Position numbers and translations under genes: made by a program
NCBI GenBank assembly: GCA_002344065.1
Contig: DDTK01000011.1
Span: 372,001-436,000 of the forward strand
Length of the DNA stretch: 64,000 nt
DNA from: Flammeovirgaceae bacterium UBA2366
GTDB taxonomy: Bacteria > Bacteroidota > Bacteroidia > Cytophagales > Cyclobacteriaceae
Reading direction: 5' to 3'
Part shown: positions 18,099 to 27,584 of the stretch, one piece after another
How positions within the stretch are numbered: the first letter of the stretch is position 1
Layout of the letters: each line of letters opens with the position of its first letter
Notes under the pieces: model-generated
What the model saw: the letters and a program-made list of their open reading frames with translations, nothing else
Databases searched by the model: none
Told to the model about the DNA's origin: nothing

Positions 18099-19226
18099 TC
18101 ACTTCAAAAAAGCCTGTATTTTTTCGCGGAATAAAATGCCCGCACCCCGGTCAATCATATTCGGAATTTCGGCCAGCGCCCGTTGGGCTAATGTTCTGGC
18201 TTTCGCTTCATCCTTCTGAAGGCTGGCGATAGCAGCTTCAGTGGCCAACACTATAGCTTTAGGGATCAGGGCCGAAGGCTTGTACTGCTGAAAGCATTCT
18301 ACTGCACGCGCTTCATCCTTCTTGATCGCAGCATAAAAAAATGCAGCATCGATCCATACGCTTCCGCGAACACCTTCGGGTATGGCTTCGATTTGTCCGA
18401 TATATGCCGTAAGGTGTTGTTCGGCCAGGTCAACATCATCATTGTCAAGCGCACGGTAGTAGAAGTAATACTGGAGATAAACCCTCATGGGGGCATCAAT
18501 TTTCTCGGCCAGCGCCAGGGCTTCCTGTAGGTCGTCAAGGCTATAGTGCGAAGGCCGTGTGCCGGCCATGCTGGTGCTGATGATTTTGAGTAACATGATT
18601 TCAAAACGGGCAGTATCGCCACCGCGCCACAAGCGCAGCATGCGTGCGCCATCGGAAGAGAACCCTCCGCTGTGAACGGGAATCATCGTAATGATGAAGA
18701 TGATCGCGGAGATGATGGAAATGATATAGAGTAAATTACCAGCCACTATCGGGCCCGCACCCGTTGGGGCAAAGCCTGACAGCACCTGATACGCACCATA
18801 CGCCAGTGCTGCCAAAAGAAAACTTGCCAGAGGTCCCCCAGCTGCATACGCGGAAAAGCGTTTGTTCAAATCATCAGATGGAGGAGGAATGCAGATCACC
18901 ATGCCCCCAAACGTGTTTATGTTTTTATTCCATTTGAATTTCCAGCCAGTAGTTTCCTTGTCCCAAAGCAAGGGCCCCACAACATACATGCGAAAATCAA
19001 AGTTTACGGCTATACCTGCCAGCGCATGTCCTGCTTCGTGAATACCAATAACCAGGAAGCACGCAGGGATAAACAACAGAGCTATGGCTGCCACCACTTC
19101 TCCCGGCAATTCAGCGGCAGCTTTCATACCGGTTGCTGCTCCCCAGTAGCCAGCGGCACCACCCATTACCATCAACAACGCGATGCCGGCAATGCGAAGG
19201 AATTTATTTTTTTGTTTTGTGTCCAT
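18099..19226 (-). CDS. M50-like membrane metalloprotease with helical C-terminal region
   Basis: 375 residues. The HExxH zinc motif appears as GIHEAGHALAG (about residue 65) inside a membrane segment. The partner aspartate is in SGGFSSDGARMLRLW (about residue 190) in a later membrane segment, the usual site-2-protease layout. Five or so membrane spans cover residues 10-185. The C-terminal ~180 residues are soluble helices with TPR-like pattern (YFYYRALDNDDVDLAEQHLTAY). Substrate is unknown; regulated intramembrane proteolysis is the family role. It stands alone between the convergent phosphate transporter and the divergent 19227-19348 gap. Confidence 0.82.
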   Translation of the reverse strand: MDTKQKNKFLRIAGIALLMVMGGAAGYWGAATGMKAAAELPGEVVAAIALLFIPACFLVIGIHEAGHALAGIAVNFDFRMYVVGPLLWDKETTGWKFKWNKNINTFGGMVICIPPPSDDLNKRFSAYAAGGPLASFLLAALAYGAYQVLSGFAPTGAGPIVAGNLLYIISIISAIIFIITMIPVHSGGFSSDGARMLRLWRGGDTARFEIMLLKIISTSMAGTRPSHYSLDDLQEALALAEKIDAPMRVYLQYYFYYRALDNDDVDLAEQHLTAYIGQIEAIPEGVRGSVWIDAAFFYAAIKKDEARAVECFQQYKPSALIPKAIVLATEAAIASLQKDEAKARTLAQRALAEIPNMIDRGAGILFREKIQAFLK

Positions 19227-19348
19227 CGGTCAATAGATAGCATCAGCAGCCAAAAAATTACAGCCGGGTGAAAATAGTCACTACACGCTTAATCAAGATT
19301 ACAACAGCAAAGATGAGAATACACCTTACTGAGTGAAGCCAAATACGC

Positions 19349-20080
19349 TTATTTAATCTTCTCCCAAACTTCACTAACCGGATTGCCCGTAGTGCCTTTA
19401 CCCTTGTGGTACCAATCCGTACCCTCTAATCGGCAATCAAACGTTAACGACATTCCTGCACGGGAATTGTCGCGGGAGAAGAAGCGGATAGTTTCCGTGT
19501 ACTTACCACCTTCAAGTTTATAGGTTCCACCACCGGTGCCCATAAATTGTTTGGTTTCGTAATTGAAAGCTGCCCATTGAAAATGATTACCAGAAAGAAT
19601 TTTCAGTGTTTGCCGGGGCGATGTTCCTCCCCTGCGTTCGCCCGCCACACCTTCATCATTTACCCGCGCACCAAAGCGCCATGCACCGTTTAGTGGTGAT
19701 GTTGTTGCGTCAACCTTTTTCCAGGTTTCTTTCAATACCATGCCATGCATAGGTGCCTCGATGGTAAGTTCATCCTTTTTTAATGAATAAGAATAGTTAA
19801 CTGGTTGCCGAACTTTAGTGCTGTCAGTGGTATAGAAGTCTAGCACTTCAGTATAATTTTTCTTGTCTACACTATAAATTCCCCCACCAGCTTTTATAAA
19901 TTTTCCTTCTTTGTCATAGATGGCAAACATAAAATACGAATCGCTGTAAATCTTAACCGCTTCTTCTGTGAACGGTTTTCCGTTTTGGGTTACCAGTTTC
20001 CACGCCCCGTTAAGACTTTGTCCGTAAACGACACTTGCGGTTAAAATGAATATCATCAAAAACTTCATGAGTGCCTTCAT
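19349..20080 (-). CDS. Secreted tandem lipocalin-like protein
   Basis: 243 residues from the ATG at 20080. A signal peptide (MKALMKFLMIFILTASVVYG) precedes two copies of a ~110-residue beta-rich domain. Copy one begins LNGAWKLVTQNGK and has FAIYDKEGKFIKAGGGIYSV; copy two begins LNGAWRFGAR and has AFNYETKQFMGTGGGTYKLEGGKYTETIRFF. Both end in a variant of KETWKKV/SEVWEKI. The pattern fits small lipocalin-like domains common among secreted Bacteroidota proteins. Ligand unknown. It lies 62 bases after the M48 peptidase gene and may be co-transcribed with it. Confidence 0.68.
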   Translation of the reverse strand: MKALMKFLMIFILTASVVYGQSLNGAWKLVTQNGKPFTEEAVKIYSDSYFMFAIYDKEGKFIKAGGGIYSVDKKNYTEVLDFYTTDSTKVRQPVNYSYSLKKDELTIEAPMHGMVLKETWKKVDATTSPLNGAWRFGARVNDEGVAGERRGGTSPRQTLKILSGNHFQWAAFNYETKQFMGTGGGTYKLEGGKYTETIRFFSRDNSRAGMSLTFDCRLEGTDWYHKGKGTTGNPVSEVWEKIK

Positions 20081-20142
20081 AATCACAGTGTTTACGTTCA
20101 ACATTCAAAATTCAATGTTCGTCATTCGTAATTCTGCATTCG

Positions 20143-20937
20143 TCACTTCTTATAATACTGCATCGCTTCGGGCATCCAACTGTTTAAATCACGAACACGC
20201 GTTTCAGATGACGGGTGTGTTGAAAGAAACTCAGGTGGAGCCTGCCCGCCACTCAAAGCAGCCATTCGCTCCCAGAAACGTGGTGCTTCCTGCGGATCGT
20301 AGCCCGCCATCGCCATAAAAATCAATCCCATCTTATCGGCTTCTGATTCATGCTGGCGACTAAACTTGAGCATGCCAATACTCGTTCCTGCACCAACAGC
20401 CTGCATGAAAAGTTCATTGCCCAGTGTAGGATTCTGCCCCATTAATGCACCAAGTGATTGAACACCTACCTGCGCTACCATTTGCTGACTCATCCGTTCA
20501 CGACCATGATTGGCAATAGCATGGGCAACTTCATGCCCCATTACAACCGCTACGCCCAGTTCATCCTTGCAAACCGGAAGAATCCCTGTATAAAATGCCA
20601 CCTTGCCACCCGGCATACACCAGGCATTTACTGTCGGTTCTTCAATCAAGTTAAACTCCCATGCAAATCCACTCAGTTGGGAAGACAGGTTTTTCTCTGC
20701 CATATATTGCTCTACAGCTTTTTGAATATTGACACCAACCCGCTTGATCATGGCAGTTTGTTCAGCATTTCTGGATAATGGACCTTTCGTGATCACTTCA
20801 CGATACTGTTGATTCGCCATCGGAATAATTTCCGCATTGGAGATAAGACTTAATTGACTGCGACCTGTGACCGGAACAGTAGCGCACGCATAAACAATAA
20901 GGCCGCCTATCAAAAGAACAATTACATTTCTGATCAT
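20143..20937 (-). CDS. M48-family metalloprotease lipoprotein
   Basis: 264 residues. The N-terminus has a lipobox (LIVYAC, Cys18 in this start). The zinc site is VMGHEVAHAIANHGRERMS, with the third ligand in HESEADKMGLIFMAMAGYDP and the typical downstream FLSTHPSSETRVRDLNSWMPEAM. These are the signatures of BepA/LoiP-type periplasmic proteases that act in outer-membrane protein quality control. I chose the ATG at 20937 because it places the lipobox correctly; an upstream ATG at 20967 would bury it. Confidence 0.9.
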   Translation of the reverse strand: MIRNVIVLLIGGLIVYACATVPVTGRSQLSLISNAEIIPMANQQYREVITKGPLSRNAEQTAMIKRVGVNIQKAVEQYMAEKNLSSQLSGFAWEFNLIEEPTVNAWCMPGGKVAFYTGILPVCKDELGVAVVMGHEVAHAIANHGRERMSQQMVAQVGVQSLGALMGQNPTLGNELFMQAVGAGTSIGMLKFSRQHESEADKMGLIFMAMAGYDPQEAPRFWERMAALSGGQAPPEFLSTHPSSETRVRDLNSWMPEAMQYYKK

Positions 20938-20985
20938 ACGTTGTAAATTTGAACCAAAAATACACATTCACAATCAGATTGTTAA

Positions 20986-20993
20986 TAGCTTTG
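20986..20993 (+). promoter_or_regulatory. Probable -7 promoter element for the FAH-family gene
   Basis: TAGCTTTG matches the Bacteroidota -7 consensus TAnnTTTG exactly and lies 18 bases before the ATG at 21012. The opposite strand of the same 74-base divergent gap holds another perfect match, TATTTTTG (20962 down to 20955), pointing toward the M48 gene. The -33 TTG is unclear for both. Confidence 0.35.
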
Positions 20994-21011
20994 TATCCTA
21001 AATAGATTGTT

Positions 21012-21626
21012 ATGAGAATTTTCGCCATCGGACGCAATTATGTAGAGCATATTCAAGAATTAAACAACGAGCGTCCTGACGAACCCGTGATTTTTACAAA
21101 ACCCGATACGGCCATCCTGCGAAACAATGCACCGTTTTATTACCCCGATTTTTCGAATGACATTCATCACGAAGTTGAGCTGGTATTGCGCATCTGCAAA
21201 GAAGGCAAGAACATACAGGAGAAGTTTGCCAACAAGTATTATGATGCCATAGGCGTTGGTATTGATTTTACCGCACGTGATCTGCAACAGAAGGCCAAGG
21301 AAAAAGGCTTGCCCTGGGACATCGCCAAAGGCTTTAACGGTTCAGCGCCTATATCCGATAAATTTATCCCGGTAAGTGAATTCAGGAACCTTAGTGACAT
21401 CAATTTCAGTTTACAGGTAGATGGCGTAGTGAAGCAACGGGGAAATACCAGTTTAATGCTCTTTAGTTTTGACTATATTGTAGCATACTTATCTAAATTT
21501 TTTACACTGCGAACCGGAGATTTAATTTTTAGCGGAACCCCTAAAGGAGTAGGCCCCGTATCGGTTGGTAATGTGTTAACGGCCTTTATTGAAGATGAAA
21601 AATTATTGGAATTTGAAATCAAGTAA
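21012..21626 (+). CDS. Fumarylacetoacetate hydrolase family protein
   Basis: 204 residues, the compact form usual in Bacteroidota. It has the FAH core: VIFTKPDTAI, the metal-binding HHEVELVLRI, GVGIDFTARDLQQKAKEKGLPWDIAKGFNGSAPIS, and the C-terminal DLIFSGTPKGVGPV. Relatives hydrolyse or decarboxylate acylpyruvates and 2-hydroxyhepta-2,4-dienedioate-type compounds. The exact substrate cannot be read from the sequence. The downstream M23 peptidase starts inside its last codons (32-base overlap), so the two are translationally linked. Confidence 0.9.
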   Translation: MRIFAIGRNYVEHIQELNNERPDEPVIFTKPDTAILRNNAPFYYPDFSNDIHHEVELVLRICKEGKNIQEKFANKYYDAIGVGIDFTARDLQQKAKEKGLPWDIAKGFNGSAPISDKFIPVSEFRNLSDINFSLQVDGVVKQRGNTSLMLFSFDYIVAYLSKFFTLRTGDLIFSGTPKGVGPVSVGNVLTAFIEDEKLLEFEIK

Positions 21627-23523
21627 GCCAGGAGTTATACTCTTCTTCCTGGCCCACCTGGCTGCAGCGCAGTTTAGTGAACCCGATATTGATGTAGTAA
21701 AAGGAAGCAATTATGTCTTCCCGATACGACCGGGCAATCCGGCCTCCTTATCGGGAACGATGGGCGAACTGCGCAGCACACATTTTCATACTGGTCTGGA
21801 CATTCGCACAAACAATGAAATCGGGTGGCCGGTAATTGCCGTACAGAACGGATATATATCAAGAGGCGGTGTTAGTCCCTCGGGCTACGGTAACGTGCTT
21901 TACATAAAACATCCGGACGGGAATACTACCGTGTATGGTCACCTTGATAAATTCAGTGTGGCCGTTGGTGATTATATATTGAAAGAACGATACAGACGAA
22001 AAACATCTTCCATCGATTTATATTTTCGTGAAGGACAGTTTCCGGTAAAGAAAGGCGATACCATTGCTTTTGCAGGAAATTCAGGTTCATCAGGCGGACC
22101 ACACTTACATTTTGATGTTCGTGATCCGAATAATCTGGCGCTTAATCCGCTTAAGTATGGTTTTAACGAAGTGCGCGACAACACACCACCTGTTGCTACT
22201 AAAATCGCCTTTAAAACATTAGACATTAATTCGCGCATTAACGACCGGTTCGGCAGGTATGAATTTTACCTGCAACGATCAGGATCTGATTATCTATTGT
22301 CGCAACCCATTTTGGCCTCAGGTACCATTGGGTTTGAGATATTGGCACATGACGTGGTTGACAATGCCCGGTTTAAATGCGGAGTAAATAACATTGAAGT
22401 TTACGTAGACAGTGTGCTCATCTTCAAACAAAATATTGAACAATTAAACCTGACACAAGCCAGAGCGATTTACACCGTAATGGATTTTAAGAAACTGATG
22501 AACGAGGGCACACGGTTTTACAGGCTTTACCAGGAAGACGGAAACAATCTCCGGTTTTACGCAAACTCTCCGGGGAACGGAAAAATAAAAGTAAACCCAA
22601 CAAAACAAACACACGTAAAAATTGTGTTGAGAGATTTTCATGGTAATACCAGCACGGTGCGCTTCAGGCTTAAGCCCAGCGAACCGGTTAGAGAAATTAT
22701 TACACTTGAATCGGCCAAAACAGATTTAGCCTGGGAAGTTGAAGACAATACACTGGTGGTAACCGCAAAACCATGCGATCCGGAAAATCAATCGGCTCTG
22801 CTATACACACGTGGTGTGGCTTCAGAACTTGAACCTACTTACTACAACAACACCCGTGATGTTTACCTTATCGACCTGAGAAAAAATTTACCCGACTCCA
22901 TGGTATTGTGTGATAAATCCATTGTTCCCAACTTCAAAGCACTTGTGCCCTCCGGAGTTGAGTACAAATATTACAGCGATCGAATGGATATCCGGTTTCC
23001 GGAAAGGGCATTATATGATACACTTTACTTCATGGCCAAACACGAAGTAAAAAATGACAGTCTGGAGATTTTTTCCATGGGACCCCAGGTTGCCTTCAGT
23101 CGCGGTATTTCGGTTACCCTAAAACCGGTCAAAACATACACGAACCAAAAAGCTACAAGCGTATATCGTGTTCGTGGTAAGTCATACGCTTACGAAGGCG
23201 GTGAATGGGCCCAGGGGAAACTTACATTCTTCCCAAGGGAGACAGGTGACTTCACCATACTGACAGATACCATTCCGCCATCAATCAACCGCATTTATGC
23301 AAATAACCAGGCCGTGCGGTTCCGCATCAGCGATAACCTTTCCGGTATTGCATCGTACGAAGCAAACATTAATGGAAAATGGTTGTTACTGAATTATGAT
23401 GCTAAAACAGGTATTATCGTTTCGGAGCGTTTGAATCCTAAGGAATTATTAAAAGGCGACTTTGAATTGACAGTTACCGATCAAGCAGGAAACAAAAAGA
23501 CATACACCCAAAAAATACCTTAA
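21595..23523 (+). CDS. M23-family peptidase (LytM-type) with beta-rich C-terminal region
   Basis: 642 residues. A signal peptide-like hydrophobic stretch (GVILFFLAHLAAAQ) leads into an M23/LytM domain at about residues 40-200, with the zinc motifs STHFHTGLDIR and GGPHLHFDVRD and the intervening VYGHLDKF. The long C-terminal ~430 residues are beta-sandwich-like and end in a Big/FN3-type element (TDTIPPSINRIYANNQAVRFRISDNLSGIASYEA), frequent in Bacteroidota envelope proteins. It likely cleaves peptidoglycan cross-links or anchors at the wall. The ATG at 21595 is used rather than the TTG six bases earlier. It is followed after 2 bases by the peroxiredoxin. Confidence 0.87.
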   Translation: MKNYWNLKSSKPGVILFFLAHLAAAQFSEPDIDVVKGSNYVFPIRPGNPASLSGTMGELRSTHFHTGLDIRTNNEIGWPVIAVQNGYISRGGVSPSGYGNVLYIKHPDGNTTVYGHLDKFSVAVGDYILKERYRRKTSSIDLYFREGQFPVKKGDTIAFAGNSGSSGGPHLHFDVRDPNNLALNPLKYGFNEVRDNTPPVATKIAFKTLDINSRINDRFGRYEFYLQRSGSDYLLSQPILASGTIGFEILAHDVVDNARFKCGVNNIEVYVDSVLIFKQNIEQLNLTQARAIYTVMDFKKLMNEGTRFYRLYQEDGNNLRFYANSPGNGKIKVNPTKQTHVKIVLRDFHGNTSTVRFRLKPSEPVREIITLESAKTDLAWEVEDNTLVVTAKPCDPENQSALLYTRGVASELEPTYYNNTRDVYLIDLRKNLPDSMVLCDKSIVPNFKALVPSGVEYKYYSDRMDIRFPERALYDTLYFMAKHEVKNDSLEIFSMGPQVAFSRGISVTLKPVKTYTNQKATSVYRVRGKSYAYEGGEWAQGKLTFFPRETGDFTILTDTIPPSINRIYANNQAVRFRISDNLSGIASYEANINGKWLLLNYDAKTGIIVSERLNPKELLKGDFELTVTDQAGNKKTYTQKIP

Positions 23524-23525
23524 CC

Positions 23526-24077
23526 ATGGCACTCCCTATTGGCTCCAAAGCTCCTGACTTTACCGTAAACGATCAGGATGGAAAATCCGTAAAGCTTTCT
23601 GATTTCAAAGGCAAAAAAGTAGTTCTCTACTTCTACCCGAAAGATCAAACCCCGGGATGTACCGCTGAAGCCTGCAACCTGCGCGACAACTACAAGATCT
23701 TGCAAAAACAAGGTTACGAAGTTTTGGGCGTGAGCACCGATAATGAGAAATCGCACCAGAAATTTATCGCCAAAGAAAAACTCCCCTTTCGCCTGCTGGC
23801 CGATGTAGACAAGACCCTGCATACCAAATACGGAACATGGGTAGAAAAATCGATGTATGGAAGAAAATATATGGGAACCGCAAGGGTTACTTTCATTATT
23901 GATGAAAAGGGGGTTATAAATGAGATTATAGAAAAGGTTGACACAAAGAACCATACTGATCAGATACTAAAAGGTATAGGCACCTCGCCCACCAAGCCAG
24001 CTAAAAAGTCGGCACCTAAGAAGAAAGCCACGGCAAAAAAATCACCAGCTAAGAAGACGGCTAAAAAGAAAAAGTAG
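23526..24077 (+). CDS. bcp: BCP-type thioredoxin-dependent peroxiredoxin with histone-like tail
   Basis: 183 residues. Residues 1-150 are a standard atypical 2-Cys BCP/PrxQ peroxiredoxin: PKDQTPGCTAEACNLRD holds the peroxidatic Cys45 and resolving Cys50, numbered as in E. coli BCP. It reduces alkyl hydroperoxides with thioredoxin. The last ~30 residues form a lysine/alanine/proline tail (14 lysines in 29 residues) of KKSAPKKKATAKK type, resembling bacterial histone H1-like proteins. Such a tail could bind DNA or other polyanions and is not needed for catalysis. It begins 2 bases after the M23 gene. Confidence 0.93.
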   Translation: MALPIGSKAPDFTVNDQDGKSVKLSDFKGKKVVLYFYPKDQTPGCTAEACNLRDNYKILQKQGYEVLGVSTDNEKSHQKFIAKEKLPFRLLADVDKTLHTKYGTWVEKSMYGRKYMGTARVTFIIDEKGVINEIIEKVDTKNHTDQILKGIGTSPTKPAKKSAPKKKATAKKSPAKKTAKKKK

Positions 24078-24177
24078 GATCAACATTCTGAAGTTTGAAT
24101 TTTGAAAGAGATACTTTCAGCACTTGGATGAAGTGACGGGGCACACTATATTCACACCGTTTTTAACCCGTCAACGC

Positions 24178-25026
24178 ATGCCTCAACCAGACTTCAACCA
24201 CCTTCAAAATATAGCTTCTCAAATTCGCAGAGATATTGTGCGCATGGTTCACGCATGCCAATCGGGGCACCCGGGTGGTTCATTGGGCTGCACTGAATTC
24301 TTTGTAGCACTCTACTTTCATATACTAAAACGTAATAAGGACTTCAATATGGACGGAACGGGGGAAGATATCTTCTTCCTATCCAACGGTCATATTTCGC
24401 CCGTATGGTACTCAACCCTGGCACGGGCAGGCTACTTCGATACGAAAGAACTTTCCACCTTCCGCTTCTTAAACACACGCCTTCAGGGGCACCCCGCCAC
24501 CCACGAGGGTCTTCCAGGTGTGCGCGTTGCCTCCGGTTCATTAGGCCAAGGACTTTCCGTAGCTATTGGAGCGGCACAAACAAAAAAACTCAACCATGAC
24601 AACCATTTGGTTTATGTATTGATGGGCGATGGCGAACAACAAGAAGGCCAGGTGTGGGAAGCCGCCATGTATGCTGCCCATAATAAGGTGGACAACCTGA
24701 TTGCCACCATTGATTACAACGGCCAGCAGATAGACGGACCAGTTAAGGAAATTCTGGACCTGAAAAACCTGAAAGCCAAGTGGGAAGCTTTTGGTTGGGA
24801 GGTGCTCGAATTTAACGGTAACAATTTACAGGAAACCATTGCCGGCTTAGAGAAAGCAAAAAGCCTTGCCGGAAAAGGAAAACCCATTATGAATTTAATG
24901 CACACCGAAATGGGTTATGGTGTTGACTTTATGATGAATTCGCACAAGTGGCATGGAGTTGCCCCGAATGATGAGGAACTGAAAAAGGCCTTGGAGCAGT
25001 TGCAAGAGACGGTTGGGGATTATTAA
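24178..25026 (+). CDS. tktA: Transketolase, N-terminal (TPP pyrophosphate-binding) subunit
   Basis: 282 residues corresponding to the N-terminal half of transketolase. Signatures are HACQSGHPGGSLGCTEFF near the start, ILSNGHISPVWYS-type FFLSNGHISPVWYS, VASGSLGQGLSVAIGAA, and the TPP motif MGDGEQQEGQVWEAAMYAAH ... IDYNGQQIDG. In split transketolases this chain pairs with a C-terminal subunit usually encoded immediately downstream. Here the next gene begins only 2 bases past the stop but is an unrelated convergent TIR gene, and no C-terminal subunit occurs in the window. The ATG at 24178 fits family alignments; an upstream TTG adds unrelated residues. Confidence 0.93.
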   Translation: MPQPDFNHLQNIASQIRRDIVRMVHACQSGHPGGSLGCTEFFVALYFHILKRNKDFNMDGTGEDIFFLSNGHISPVWYSTLARAGYFDTKELSTFRFLNTRLQGHPATHEGLPGVRVASGSLGQGLSVAIGAAQTKKLNHDNHLVYVLMGDGEQQEGQVWEAAMYAAHNKVDNLIATIDYNGQQIDGPVKEILDLKNLKAKWEAFGWEVLEFNGNNLQETIAGLEKAKSLAGKGKPIMNLMHTEMGYGVDFMMNSHKWHGVAPNDEELKKALEQLQETVGDY

Positions 25027-25028
25027 CT

Positions 25029-27380
25029 TCAATATTTTGTAATAAATTTAGGGATAGTGATAATTTTCTCTTTCTCCATTTTTGCAAGTCTTTCTCTAAT
25101 TTTTTTTAATCTTTTCATTTCCTTCTGTGTCCGCATGACAAACTCGGGTTCATTCCAAATAGATTCCAACATTATATCCCTAGAATAAAAAAATGGATTC
25201 CTTTCTGAATATGTATGTGTAAACGCAAGCTTTTCAAAATGATGCAATGCCTCTTCCTTTTCACCTAACATTGCATAACAATGGCTCAGAATGGAATTAT
25301 CCGGGTTAGTACGAGTCATCTGCTTATCTACCATATCCCTCAATAACTGTTCAGCTTTTTCATTTTGTCCGTTCTTCTGTAAAAGAAAAGCGTACATGGT
25401 AAATATCCCATCACTACTTTTAGTCTTTGCCATGTATTCTTCACAGTCAGTTAAGGCGCCATCGTACTTACCAGTATAGAGCTGGCCTACAACTTTCCAA
25501 TAGAGATGCGAGTAGTTGGCCGTATATAGTTGGCCATTAATTCTTTCCATTTCTGGTATAAGGCTATTTAATTTATCGTAATCCCCTGAATTACGGTACA
25601 ATTGTGCAAGTCTATTTAAGGTACCGAGGCTATTCGAGTCACGATGCATTACCTCATTAAAAAAAAGCTCACTCCTGCTAAAATCACCTATATCGTTAAA
25701 AAAAATTCCAATATTGACTAAGGTTAAAAGTCCTAAATGATCATCAGCATTGGGATCAACATTATGAGCTTGTAAATAGTATGGTAAGGCCAAAATTTCC
25801 CTCCCATCCTTTAGCCAATAGTGATACTGCCAGCCTATCCACAACATTAGCTCACGGGCATAGGGATTATACCTTATAGCGCCATCAGCAACTCGTAGCG
25901 AGAAAACAGAATCCTTCTTGAAATGAAACAGATATTCGGCCTTCACGTGAAGACAGGTAATATTCATTGGATCAAGCTCTAGTCCCTTTGTTAAATAAAA
26001 TTCTAAAGTGTCCAGATTCCCATCAAGACTAAAGTAATTACCCGCAAGTTCACAGTAGGGCTCAGCAAATTGAGGATCAACCTTAATACTCCTTTTAAAG
26101 AATATAGTTGCTGTGTCTAAGTAATCCCTATCTTGAGTATGGTTAAACTTATACGTATACTCCATGCCTTGTAGATATAAATCGTATGCCTGAATATTTG
26201 GTCGTGTGGATTGATTAAATTTATCCCTGGCCTTATCAGAAAAAGCTGCTCCTAATGCTTTTGATATTCCTGAACCCACATTATCCTGCATAGTAAAAAT
26301 ATTCCTATAAATTGATTTGAAATTATAACTAAATTTTACCTCATCCTTTCGCGGATCGATGAGTACTAATATAAGACTGATCGAATCACCCCATCGCTGA
26401 GTTGATGCCTCAATGATAAAGTCAGCATTTAGTCTTTCTGAGATTTCTAAAAACGATAACCCAGCTAATTTTTCATTAACGACCAAGGATGGTGGAACAA
26501 ACAGTTTATCATTAGATCTTAAATGCTTTATAAGTGATTCCCTCATGCCGTTAGCAATGTACTCCGCATCTTTATCCCCAATAATTTTAAAAGGAAGAAT
26601 TGCAATGCGTGGCCTATTGGCATTTTCAATAGGAGGGCTAGACGAATGAAAAGGGAAAAAGTAAATAAGTAATGCAACTATACCCCCCAGAATCACAGAA
26701 GCCAAAATAGTTACCTTTCTATGATTCTCCTTTTTCACAACCTTTGTTAAGGTTTTATCTCCTGGTGATATATCAAAAGATGGAATTCGAAGAATTGAAA
26801 TAATTTCTTTAACAGCCGTTGCTACTTTATTAATCTGATTACGATAGAAGACATAATGAACTATCTCCTTCAAATCATCATCCTTCGTACGCAATGGTCT
26901 GTTGATCCCGGGCAACCTGAAAATAAAATCAACTGACCGTAAAGGGCCTAGTTCATTATCTAATAGTTCCCGATCCGTATTGTCCAATTCATGAATTTTT
27001 ACTGGTAAAATTCTACTGGATACATTTCCATTCGCCAGTTTCACTTTTAAGCCAAACTGATCTTCACTGGCAAGTTTCTTAAATGGTAAAAATTCTTGGC
27101 TCCAAGCAAAGCTTTTGGGATCGCAATAGGTTTGAGAAATTATGGGAATAAAGATGAGGCACTTTAACTTATCCTTCAGACTCTCATCCACATCATGGGT
27201 TTCCAACAGTCCATCATGAGGGTTTTCATCAAAATAAATTGAGATGTCCTCTTTTAAGGTAGCTTCAAGTTCCTTCTTGAGATTGGAAACAAACTCAGTC
27301 ACCCAACCATCGTACTTGTTGTCTTTCTGGCGGTAACTGATAAAAATATCGTATTCGTAGCCGGGGACCAGGGAGGGCAT
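25029..27380 (-). CDS. TIR - TM - TolB_N/FlgO-like - TPR protein (TIR paralogue 1)
   Basis: 783 residues from MPSLVPGYEYD. Residues 8-150 are a TIR domain (YDIFISYRQKDN; acidic YFDENPHDGLLE; FAWSQEF with W93 and putative catalytic E96), followed by a conserved module extension (INRPLR ... YRNQINKVA) to about 198. One membrane helix spans about 223-242. A domain beginning RIAILPFKIIGDKDAEYIANGMRESL (about 258-380) resembles TolB_N/FlgO-like domains of TPR regulators. The C-terminal half is TPR-like (repeated A-x-x-F-F-K-R patterns). The TIR would face the cytoplasm and the TPRs the periplasm. Start chosen because all four paralogues begin at this residue. Role in NAD+ cleavage or signalling is inferred. 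Confidence 0.8.
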   Translation of the reverse strand: MPSLVPGYEYDIFISYRQKDNKYDGWVTEFVSNLKKELEATLKEDISIYFDENPHDGLLETHDVDESLKDKLKCLIFIPIISQTYCDPKSFAWSQEFLPFKKLASEDQFGLKVKLANGNVSSRILPVKIHELDNTDRELLDNELGPLRSVDFIFRLPGINRPLRTKDDDLKEIVHYVFYRNQINKVATAVKEIISILRIPSFDISPGDKTLTKVVKKENHRKVTILASVILGGIVALLIYFFPFHSSSPPIENANRPRIAILPFKIIGDKDAEYIANGMRESLIKHLRSNDKLFVPPSLVVNEKLAGLSFLEISERLNADFIIEASTQRWGDSISLILVLIDPRKDEVKFSYNFKSIYRNIFTMQDNVGSGISKALGAAFSDKARDKFNQSTRPNIQAYDLYLQGMEYTYKFNHTQDRDYLDTATIFFKRSIKVDPQFAEPYCELAGNYFSLDGNLDTLEFYLTKGLELDPMNITCLHVKAEYLFHFKKDSVFSLRVADGAIRYNPYARELMLWIGWQYHYWLKDGREILALPYYLQAHNVDPNADDHLGLLTLVNIGIFFNDIGDFSRSELFFNEVMHRDSNSLGTLNRLAQLYRNSGDYDKLNSLIPEMERINGQLYTANYSHLYWKVVGQLYTGKYDGALTDCEEYMAKTKSSDGIFTMYAFLLQKNGQNEKAEQLLRDMVDKQMTRTNPDNSILSHCYAMLGEKEEALHHFEKLAFTHTYSERNPFFYSRDIMLESIWNEPEFVMRTQKEMKRLKKIRERLAKMEKEKIITIPKFITKY

Positions 27381-27584
27381 AATCAAAGTTAACCATTTAA
27401 CGCTCAAGGGATAAGTAACTCTCCAAAATTTTATTTTTCAAAAAAAATCTTTACTTTAGTTAAAGCTTAGCACGGTTTATCGTCACCGCTCGTTGGACGC
27501 ATTTGCATAGGTTCAGTAGGGAGTTGCATAAGCAATTAGTATTCAGTAGCTGAATTCTTATTCTCTATATAAAACCCTCCCCAC

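Noticed and set aside
20046..20318. Plus-strand frame overlapping the M48 and lipocalin-like genes
   Set aside because: It is antisense to two well-supported genes and has no recognisable domain or start context.
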